Shown here: positions 46,270-56,579 of the stretch, piece after piece
How positions within the stretch are numbered: the stretch's first letter is position 1
Layout: each line of letters opens with the position of its first letter
DNA from: Avena insularis
Lineage: Eukaryota; Streptophyta; Magnoliopsida; Poales; Poaceae
Direction of reading: 5' to 3'
Length of the DNA stretch: 64,000 nucleotides
Assembly: GCA_023614405.1 (NCBI GenBank)
Contig: CM042689.1
Coordinates: 276,465,533-276,529,532, forward strand
Translations under genes and position numbers: made by a program
The notes under the pieces: generated by a model
Database searches by the model: none
What the model was told of the DNA's origin: nothing
The model's input: only the letters and a program-made list of their open reading frames with translations

Positions 46270-49200
46270 ATGCCTCCCCGCCGTCAACCCACCGAGTTGG
46301 AGCAGCTCATGGCAGCTCAGGCACAGCTGACCCAAGTTATGACCCAGTTCATGGAAGCTCAGAACAACAACAACAATGGGAACAACCAGCCTTAGGGAGA
46401 TGCACCCACTAGGTTTCTGAGGCTAAGGCCACCGAAGTTCTCTACTGCAACGGAGCCGATGGTTGCTCTCGACTGGTTGCATTCAGTCAACAAGGATCTG
46501 GTAACTTTCGGGTGCACAGATGCTGAGAAGGTGAGGTTTGCCGCTCACCTGCTGGAGGGACCAGCCGCTTCGTGGTGGTACACTTTTCAGATCACCCACC
46601 CGCTGGACACTGTGACTTGGGCAATGTTTGAGGAAGCTTTCAGGACCAACCACGTATCTTTAGGAGTTCTGAGCCTGAAGAGGAAGGAATTTTGCAACTT
46701 GCGCCAAACCAACCGCACCGTGGCTGAGTATATTGAGGAGTTCAACAACTTGTCTCGTTATGCACCAGAGGATGTTGACACTGATGCAAAGAGGAGGGAG
46801 AGATTCCTGGATGGCCTTAGTGATGAGCTTTCAATGCAGCTGCTGGTGGTTTATTGTCCCACTTTCCAGGATCTTATGGACAAGGCCAGGATCTTAGAAG
46901 GGAAGCACAAGCAGGTGGAAAACTGCAAGAGGAAGAGCAACAATCACCACTCTGGTTCTCACCACAAGTCTCTCTCTTCTTATGATGGATACTCCAAGCA
47001 TGGAGGGAGTGACCATAGGAACCATGGAAGCCATTACCGCCACCACCATGGAGGCGATGGACATCGCCATGATAGCCACAAGAGAAACCACCACATCCAC
47101 AAGGGAGGACACACTCACCATTCTGGAGGACACAGTGGACATGACCGCAACCGTGATCGCAGCTTTGTGAAGAAGGATCTGAGTGAGGTGACATGCTTCA
47201 AGTGTGGTCAGAAGGGACATTATGCAGACAACTGTCTGGAGAAGAAGGTGTTGAAGCCAACCAACAACCAGAAGGCCACAGTGAACCACATGAATGTGGA
47301 GGAGATCCCAGATGAGCCCGATCTTGTGATTGGTAAGTTTCCAATCAACACTCACCCTGCACTTATACTTTTCGATACTGGTGCATCGCATTCATTCATA
47401 TCAAGGGCATTTATGGATAAATATAAGTTACCTACGGAGTCTATGAAAGACTCTATTAGGGTAAGCTCACCTGGAGGAGATATGATAGCTAGCACGGGAT
47501 GCCGCGACTTAACTGTGAGGATTGGAGCACACAATTTTATTGCACATCTAGTAGTTTTGGAATCACAAGGTCTAGATATAATACTGGGCATGGATTGGAT
47601 GTCTATGCATGGGGGACATATAGATTGTGCACAGCGAGCTGTTTCACTCAAAACCCCGGATGGTAAGAGAATTAGGTTCAAGTTGGCTGTGCGACCGGGA
47701 AGGTGTAAGCTAAATTCTCTTAAGGGGGTTAGCATGGATATTGTGCCTGTGATTAAGGATTACCCTGATGTGTTCCTAGAAGAGCTGCCGGGGATGCCAC
47801 CTGACAGGGATGAGGAGTTTCTTATCGATCTGATGCCGGGAACAGGACCTATAGCAAAGAGACCATACAAGATGGATGTGGATGAACTGAAGGAACTAAA
47901 GAAACAGCTAAAGGAGCAGTTGGACAAGGGGTTCATTCAGCCTAGTTCATCGTCATGGGGTGCACCTGTTCTGTTTGTGGAGAAGAAAGACAGCAGCAAG
48001 AGATTAGTGGTGGACTATCGCTCGCTGAATGAAGTGACCATCAAGAACAAATACCCCCTACCCAACATAAATGATTTGTTTGATCAACTGGAAGGAGCAA
48101 AGGTGTTTAGCAAAATTGATCTGCGATCGGTCTACTTCCAACTGAAGATCCGGGAGGAGGACATACCAAAAACCGCTTTCACTACTAGGTATGGTTTATA
48201 TGAGTATACAGTTATGTCTTTTGGACTAACGAATGCTCCGGCATATTTCATGACCATGATGAACAAGGTATTCATGGAGTACTTGGACAAGTTCGTGGTG
48301 GTGTTTATTGATGACATACTAATATATTCCAAGGATGATGCTGAGCATGAGAAACATCTGCGACTGATTATGGAGAAGCTGAGGGAACACAAGCTGTATG
48401 CCAAATTCAGCAAGTGTGAATTCTGTCTTAACACTGTTGGATTTCTTGGACTCGTGGTGTCAGGAGAAGGAGTCGATGTTGATCCAAGCAAAGTGACTGC
48501 AGTGACTGAGTGGGAAGCGCCCAAGAATGTGGGTGATATTCGTAGCTTTCTAGGACTCGCTGGATATTACAGGAGGTTCATTGAAAACTTCTCCAAGATT
48601 GCTAAGCCAATGATATAACTTCTGAAGAAGGAGAGGAAGTTTGAATGGACAGATGCGTGTGAAGCCAGCTTTCAGGAACTGAAGCGTCGACTAGTTACCG
48701 CACCTGTGCTGTGTTTACCTGATCTTCAGAAGGATTTCCAAGTGTACTGTGATGCTTCTCGACAGGGACTTGGGAGTGTGGTGATGCAAGATGGGAGAGT
48801 GGTGTCATATGCCTCGCGGCAACTTAAACACCATGAGAGGAATTACCCCACGCATGACTTGGAATTAGCATCGGTTGTGCATGCGCTCAAAGTATGGAGG
48901 CACTACCTAATGGGAAAACACTGTGATGTGTACACCGACCACAAGAGGCTGAAGTACATATTTACACAGAAAGAACTGAACATGAGACAACGGAGATGGT
49001 TGGAACTTATCAAGGATTATGATATGAACCTGCAATACCACCCAGGAAAGGCCAATGTAGTGGCAGATGCTCTGAGTCAGAAGGTCTATGCCAATGGATT
49101 GACTGTTGGGGAATTGCCCGAGGATTTGTGCAAGCAATTCAAGGACCTTAGACTAGAGGTAGTGTCTAAAGGATATTTGGCAGCAATGGAAGTCCAACCA

Positions 49201-50679
49201 ATGCTGCAGGAAAGGATCAGGAAGGCTCAAGTTGGAGACAAAGAGATAGGTGAAATAAAGGAAAAGATGAAGGAGGATCAAGCAAAAGAATTCCGCGAGG
49301 ATGAGCAAGGAACCTTGTGGTATGGAGATCGTTTGTGCGTTCCCAACGATCCGGAGATGAGGAAGTTGATTCTGCAGGAAGCTCATGACTCGCCGTACTC
49401 CATACATCCGGGCAATACGAAGATGTATATGGACCTAAAGGGCAAATTTTGGTGGAACGACATGAAGGGAGACATCGCTGAGCATATTGCCTTATGTGAT
49501 GTGTGTAGCCGAGTGAAGGCGGAACACCAGAAGCCAGCAGGACTGCTACAACCATTGCCTGTGCCAGATTGGAAGTGGGATAGAGTGGGAATGGATTTTA
49601 TCACAGGATTGCCCAGGACCAGGTCAGGATATGACTCCATTTGGGTAGTGGTCGACCATTTGACCAAGGTAGCCCACTTTATACCGGTGAAGACAACCTA
49701 CACGAGTGCAAAGTTGGCCAAGATTTATATGGACATAATTGTATGCCTACATGGAGTTCCTAAGAGTATTGCATCTGATAGAGGCACCCAATTTACCTCA
49801 CACTTTTGGCGCTAGTTGCACGAGTCATTGGGGACCAGGTTGGAGTTTAGCACAGCATTCCACCCCCAGACTGATGGACAGACCGAGAGGGTAAACCAGA
49901 TTTTGGAGGATATGCTGAGAGCTTGCGCTTTGGCTCATGGTTCTAGTTGGGATGAGAATTTGCCGTATGCTGAGTTTTCCTACAACAACAGCTATCAAAC
50001 CAGCATCAAGACGTCACCGTTCGATGTGCTATACGGGAAATGGTGCCGGACACCATTGCTATGGGATGGAGTAGGAGAACATGAGCTATTTGGACCGGAT
50101 TTGATCAAGGACGCTGAGGATAAAGTCACCATGATTAGGGACAGGCTGAAGATAGCACAATCAAGGTAGAAGAGCTACGCTGACGCCAAGCGCAAGGAAG
50201 TGTTGTATGAGATAGGTGATAGAGCATACCTCAGAGTGTCGCCACTTCGTGGAATCAAGAGATTTGGAATCAAGGGTAAGCTGGCACCTCAGTTTATTGG
50301 ACCATATCGGGTCTTAGCACGCAAAGGAGAAGTTGCTTATCAGTTGGAGTTGCCAGAAGCTCTGTCCGCTGTCCACAATGTGTTACACGTGTCCCAGCTA
50401 AAAAAGTGCCATCCGGAGATGGTGGATACACCACTGAGAGACACAGTACCACTAGAGGAGGTTCAGCTTGAGAATGACTTGACCTATGAGGAGAAGCCGG
50501 TCAAGATACTAGAAACAGCGGAGAGGATTACCCGTACCAAGACGATCAGGTTTTGCAAGGTGCAATGGAGCCACCACACCGAAGAGGAGGCCACTTGGGA
50601 GCGTGAGGATGACATCCGAGAAGACCACCCACACCTATTTGCTAGCCGCGCCGAATCTCGGGGACGAGATTCATCTTAA
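46270..50679 (+). pseudogene. gag-pol of C: gag, protease, RT, RNase H, integrase, chromodomain
   Basis: The frame of 1470 codons starts at ATG 46270 (MPPRRQPTELEQL) and ends TAA 50677-50679, with no frameshift but four stops: 46393 TAG, 48616 TAA, 49813 TAG, 50167 TAG. All fit Gln codons changed by C to T. Domains: gag with a His-rich linker (residues about 222-297) and knuckle [14 protein letters not shown] (309-322); retropepsin [10 protein letters not shown] (Asp 369); RT with FIDD (Asp 681, 682); RNase H YCDAS (Asp 828); integrase zinc finger ([14 protein letters not shown]); core triad Asp 1109, Asp 1170, Glu 1206 with DD35E spacing; a GPY/F-type module (PQFIGPYRVL); and a chromodomain near 1410-1460 (FCKVQWSHHTEEEATWERED). 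RT shows LRSVYFQLK, a departure from the usual G and H. Function requires suppression of the stops, so it is dead as read. Confidence 0.95.
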
Positions 50680-50691
50680 GGGGGTTAGTCT
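50678..50691 (+). other. Polypurine tract of C
   Basis: AAGGGGGTTAGTCT overlaps the gag-pol stop and abuts the 3' LTR. Confidence 0.8.
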
Positions 50692-53535
50692 TGTCACATC
50701 CCAAATTTTAGATTTGGTACTGCATATCATTCATGGCATTGCATCATGATCATCCTTGCAAAATTTCGGTTTGAAAAGGTTTTGACAAAGCAAACCACAT
50801 GCATTTGCATTTTGACACCTACACTTGAACGCTTGGTTTTGCCATGCCTTTGACAAAACTTACATATTTTGGGTGTATGGATGGCTCAGGTGCATAGAGG
50901 GTTCCACCACGAACCCGTAGCACTTTGATTCACCCAATTCGGAGCCCCGTAGCGAAAGTTATGCGAATCTGAATTTTGTATAAAAATCTGGGAAGTTCCT
51001 GTCAAATTTCAGTTAAGGAAATTCGTCTGGGAAAAAGAAAAAGAAAAGAACAAAAAGAGGCGGCAACCAGCCGGCTGCCGGCCGCCGCCGCCCACGCGAC
51101 TGCCGCCCAGGCAGCTCGCCCGAACTCTGCCCGCAACCTCCAAGGAGTCCGCACCGACCCTGCATGGCCCCCCTCCTCTACTTAGCCTCGCACGCCGCCA
51201 CACCCTCCTTCTTCTCTCCCCGCAGGAGCACGCCCACGCCACCGCCGCCGTCGCCCACGCCACCGACGCCGCCGCTGCTCCAGCTGGACACCGCCGTCGC
51301 CACCGTGCCTGCCTACCGCCGCCGCCGCCACGGGAAGCTCCGCCACCACGCCCCTGACCCCGTACGCCGCCCAGCCGCCGCCGGGACTCGCCGGAGCCGC
51401 CGCCCCCGACGCCACCCGACGCCGCCGGTGACCCCTCCCCTCGCGTGCCTCCCCGGCCGCTTGATCTCGATCGGACGACCCATTAGGACCCTTGAAAAGT
51501 CAGCCTAGGGCGCTGACCCAGTCAGCGCCATGTCAGCGTGCCACCTAGGCCGGTCAACAGTCAAAGTTTGACTGCGAGTTTTTAAATTGATTTAAACGGC
51601 AGAAATTGGCTAAAACTTGTAAAATCCATATCTTTAGATCTACTGGGCCAAAAAATGCAAATAAAATATGTGTAGATTCAGTGACTCACGTAGAATCTTG
51701 CTGTACATTTGTTTTACACTTTTATATCAAGGTTTTGTCCTGATTAATTAAATGAGTTAATGCTCTTTTTGGAGTAATTAATTCGTAGAATAAGTTCTGT
51801 AACTCCAAAAATTGCAAATGAGATGTCCCTGGAATCAGTAGGACAAGGGGCGTCTTATAGTGAATTAAAAAGTTAGGCTTACAGTAGTAACTTTTGCAGA
51901 ATCTATTTAAATGCTTACTGCAGTATTTTAATTACTCAGGGAGTTATATAAATCCTTTTTGAGAAATTCCAATTGGTACCGTTTCTATTTAGAGTTGCCT
52001 ACACATTAGAAAGTTTCCAAGATTTTACAAAGAGTATGTTAGCAGTGGTGATTTATTTAGTTTCTAGCTCTATTATTGAGCATTATAAATTGCATGCTTG
52101 CTTTCTTTGCGCTAAAAATAATTTCCATGCATGCATACAGTAACTATACTGAATAAGATTATGTGATGCTGCTGTAGCATCAATCCACTTGTCATGCATG
52201 CATCTTGCATCATCCTTGTTTGCATATGATTGTGGATGGTTTGGTTATGAATGCAATTGTATCGTGTAGATTGTGACGAGTGCAACGCTTGCTTGTGTGT
52301 GGATTGTTCTTCCGACCACTACAACCAAGGCAAGTAGATGCTACTTTGTTCATGATGTTATCCTATTATTTTCAATGCATTGCCGTGTATTTTGTAGATG
52401 CATGTGTAGGATAATACTATCGCTATGCTATGACCTATTATGTGGTAGGATTTTCCCTGTAGATGAAGCACCGTTGGTAGATGTGCTTAGCCATGATATG
52501 ATGAATGAGGGCTGGGTTACATCACTATAAGTTGTTTCTAAAAGTGTTGGTTTGTGAAAACTAAAACAACTTAATCAATGAATCTCCTGGGTGTGATGGG
52601 ATTGATAATTTTTGGTGGTACCATTGCGGAAAGGCACCCAGGTATCAAGAGAAAATGATTGGCTTCTTTATTCTGTAGCTTACGTGTACAACCATGTGCC
52701 AATAATGAAATGGACGGTTGGTTGGACTCAGTAGGTTGTGGTAACTCGAACCCGCGTATCCAGAGATGTAGAATTTTGGTAGGTTGGACCGGTGCGCGTC
52801 GGGATTGGGGAGCTACTTCCCGAACGGTCTCTTCTTGGACTTCTCCCTATCATCATCCAAAATGAGAGTGATGGTACAAGCTGGGCTGGCCAAGTCACAT
52901 GGGTAAAGTGTACTAACCCCTGCAGGGTGTATAATCTAATCGATTAGCCGTGTCCTCGGTTAAGGACGACTGAGTTGCTTGATATTGATTCCATGACATG
53001 TTTCTCGCTCATTCTAATTTCATAATTGTTTTAATGATGTTGGGTTAACTTAATTGGGATCTTTCAAAGAAAAATCAAAAACTGTTTATGAAAGTAGGAC
53101 AAAGGTATTTGCAAATGCAAGCTAGCCACAGCTCCACTTGCCAAATATGCATGTAGATGTTAGCACTATTGTCTCCTTTAATAGCTCTACTTGCCATACA
53201 TTCCATGTATTGACCCTTCGGGGCTGCTACATTTCATGTTGCCGGATATTCCAATTCTGAGTAATCGATTTAGGCCATGGTACTCCACTCGGCACTTGTT
53301 CACTTGTGGGCAATTTGAAGAATGGAGGATTTACTATATTTATGTTGCTACTTGAATAACATTGAGCTAGTCTTGAGTTAGCTTTATTGTAATAATGGTA
53401 CTCTGGATCTTCGTTATTTATGATACACGGATATTTTGCTATGTTATTCATCTTATTCTATTATGGGCCAATGAACCGACCAGGGATTGGCATGTCACAT
53501 AGAAGCTACGGTCTTTTCAGAACCGTGGTGTTACA
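50692..53535 (+). repeat. 3' LTR of C
   Basis: This 2844-base LTR runs TGTCACATCC...GGTGTTACA. A CCG-rich block (about 51060-51340) replaces unrelated sequence in the 5' copy. Elsewhere differences are few and mostly transitions, judged by eye. Confidence 0.95.
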
Positions 53536-53551
53536 AGATGGTATCAGAGCC
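53536..53551 (+). other. Second copy of the primer-site region after the 3' LTR of C
   Basis: AGATGGTATCAGAGCC equals 44488-44503 exactly. The X LTR resumes at 53552. Confidence 0.93.
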
Positions 53552-53616
53552 AAACAAGTTTAGAAAAGAAACAATAGCAAAGTGTTCGAGAAAGTAGATA
53601 CGTTTTGGATGTATCA
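53552..53616 (-). repeat. 3' LTR of X, remaining end
   Basis: On the minus strand this is the first 65 bases of the X LTR, opening TGATACATCC. About 14 bases expected from E3 and E5 are missing at the junction with C. Confidence 0.88.
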
Positions 53617-53632
53617 ACTCTCCCCAAGCTTA
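53617..53632 (-). other. Polypurine tract of X
   Basis: TAAGCTTGGGGAGAGT on the minus strand precedes the LTR. Confidence 0.82.
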
Positions 53633-56579
53633 CCCTATTGCTTGTCCTCAAGCAATTCAGTTGAAAAATGAGTGCAATAAAAGAACTTTCATGAACACTT
53701 TGCTTTATATGATGTAAATATTCTCAGCATAGGAGTAGATGCTTAGATCATTCATAATAAGGAGTATGCAACTAAGTCTACTCAATAGTTATTGCAAGCT
53801 ATGACGAGAAACCAACTCAATAATAATAAGTAGCATGAAACATAAACATAAGCAACATTGCAATGCTCATAATAAGGTATGATAGAGTGGTATCTCGCTT
53901 GCCTTTGTTTGAAGAGCACAATATAAATGCCAAGGCACCTCTGAAGTTCACATGAAGACTAGAGATAAAGATATCATAGATACAACCATCAAAGTCATGA
54001 CATAATTAACCAAGTTTTGGAACAAACACAAGAATGACAACTATGCTCTCAAGAAGGTGCTCATATAATAAGTGGTGACTCAACAAAGTTATGAAAACGG
54101 TTTTGTGAAGGTTTGAAAGGCTTCCTACTGCTGAAAGGAAGGTACTCATTAGCTTTGAGCTCTCATTTCCCCTATCATAGGCATCTTCATATGGTTAAGG
54201 TGAAAGTGAGGTCCACTCTGAATCATATGCTTGATAGACCATAGACTAGAAATCCCAAGTCCCTTGAGTACGAGGGTCGCTCCGCATGCTACTCAACTTT
54301 GGTCACCTGAAAGTTCTTGTCATATCATCAAGAACCGCCAATGGGTTACCCCTTGCACATGGTACAAGAGCTTTCCCATAACCAAAATGACAAGGCAAGC
54401 AGACAATGAACATCTCAGCAATCTTTTTATTTACCATATGCATAGCTTTTTTATTGATGATGCTTCATAGATGCTCATTATAGTGTTGCTGGAAGTTTCC
54501 ACCATGATTAAGCATGGCTTAGGCTAGCGGCCCAGGCGTTTCTCTAACACAATGTATAAACTCCATGAACTAACAAATTCCCCTTTTATTTCACATTGTT
54601 GACATCCATAAACAAAAGAGAAAAGTATCAACTGGATAAGATATACAACATGTGTTGAAAGCATTCCCCATGACAACACGGTTCTCCTGACTCCCAGTAT
54701 ATAATAAGCAAGCATATAACTTTCATGGACTAGTCACAATGGTTCAGAATTATTAAGCGCAAAGAATAAAGTGTGCCATCAAGTTCGTGAGAGCTTTATT
54801 AACTAACTTTCTCAAAACAGACAAACATTTTATTTTGGAAGAAAACACGGCATATATAAAATATGCACTAAAGTAGGAAAATGATGCTAATAGGTAGGTA
54901 TGATGGACACAGCTGGCAATATTGGTTTTGGGGAGTTGGAAGCACATGTAGAGCACATACTCAGTGCAAGTGAAGTCTAGCAATAGAGAGGGAGCGACAG
55001 ACGAGAGAGCAATAGCTGTCATAATCATGCTTGCAACAAAACTGGACTAATTATGGCATGAAAGTGATACAAGAACTTTGAGGCAAAATAAATCATCGAG
55101 GCTTACTGACTATTGATTAGTCATATGCATGCGTCAGCATGTGCCAAGTCGATTCACATGAACTGTCAGAGGAGGATACCACAATGTCATACCAAAGTAT
55201 GAATAAAACAATGCAAGCAAACATTCATATGACATGCTACAAACTATTAGCAAGATGGAGCTAATCATAGACAAGCAAGAACTACTAAGCATCCATAATG
55301 ACATACACCTTACACAAACAGGCTAAGCATGCTCACAATGATGAGTATATATACAAAAATGAAACAAATAGAGTTTGTTACCAGCCTCTTACCACACCTC
55401 GAGTTGTCTTAATCTTCATTATTGCCCTTCACTTGTGTGACTTGAATAATTAACATGAAACCAAAACCCACTAAGGACGGCTGAACCCTGCAAAGAACTC
55501 ACAAAGCCAAAGAAGAAGAACAAATATTTTTGGTGTTTTAGATTTTTTAGAAACAAGCAAACAAAGAAAAACCAAACAAAAACAAAGCAAACCAAACAAA
55601 GCAAAAGAAAACCAAAAACAAAAAACTAAGACGCTCCAAGAACAACACAATTGTTCATGAAACAATAAAAACAATGTGTCTAGAAAGACCTGAGATTTTT
55701 ATTGATGAAGAAGGGGATGCCTTGAGCACCCCCCAAGCTTTGACGCTTGTACCTCTTGAATATTTATTGGGGTGACACGGGGTGGCTTCCCCCAAGCTTA
55801 ATATTTTGTCCATTCTTCATCTCATTACATCCTTCTTTCCTTATACCTGGAAATTTTCCTTCATACAAAACTTCACACAATCTTCATTAGCAACATTAGT
55901 GCATTCAAAAGATAATAGACCTTTGGGGTTTAGTTTTAAAACAGCAAAACTTTCACTAAAGACACAATCTACTGTAGCAATTCCCTCAAAAAGCTCAATT
56001 TCCCAAAAAGAACCTGAAAATGAATCAATAAGAAGCAAAATGCAAATAATGGCAGAAATCTGTCAAAATAGACCAGCAGGTAGAAACCGATTTTTCGAAG
56101 ACCTTATCTTGCTCAAATCAAAGAGTGTTGAACTAACTAAAGTTAGCTAACATACTAGGGGATTTATTCGTAAATTTTCATCTCAATCCGACTTATAGAG
56201 ACTCCTCATGAATTTTTATGGTGGAGGACAGAAATCTGTTTTGGGACAGCAACTCCCCAAATCTTGCTTCCCTCTCATTAGAGGTCATTCTTGGCACAAA
56301 AAGCAAACAAAAAGGATAAGGAGAGGTCATTACTGAAGTAATAACTTCCAAGACTCAAGGAAACTCTTGGGTTATCTCCCAACAAGTACTTTTCTTTAAC
56401 TCCTTTAAGTTAGGCACAACGAAGAGCAAAGTTTGGAAAGGAGAAAAGTAAAAGTGAGCAAGTATAACCACAGTGAAAACATTATTTTGCTCATTAAAAT
56501 CCTTTTGTTAACAAGGTTAATCAAGTCTTGTTACCAAAACAATCTTAAATGAAACAAAACTTTGCATTCCACAAGGTGA
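53633..56579 (-). other. 3' non-coding region of X
   Basis: It is shared with E5, E3 and S. It contains AAC-rich low complexity at 55540-55640 and internal AAGCTTGGGGG-type tracts (reverse) at 55727-55738 and 55789-55801. The 91-codon frame at 54753-55028 has counterparts in E5 and E3 but no sign of purifying selection. There is no accessory ORF like that of E3. Confidence 0.7.

Larger units (their letters stand above)
41771..53551 (+). mobile_element. C: chromovirus (Tekay/Del-like) retrotransposon, nearly complete
   Basis: LTRs of about 2.7 and 2.8 kb (41771-44487, 50692-53535) flank a tRNA-iMet primer site, an extra ORF, a 618-base leader, a single-frame gag-pol with chromodomain, and a polypurine tract. 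Domain order is gag, protease, RT, RNase H, integrase, chromodomain, which is Ty3/gypsy; the chromodomain points to a chromovirus. No target duplication is seen: GTTCT flanks the left and AGATG the right. Sixteen bases of the primer-site region recur after the 3' LTR. It is the least decayed coding element here, yet has seven in-frame stops in two ORFs. Confidence 0.95.

Noticed and set aside
46874..47391. Minus ORFs and a Met/Thr-rich plus ORF opposite gag
   Set aside because: They are shadows of the His-rich gag linker.
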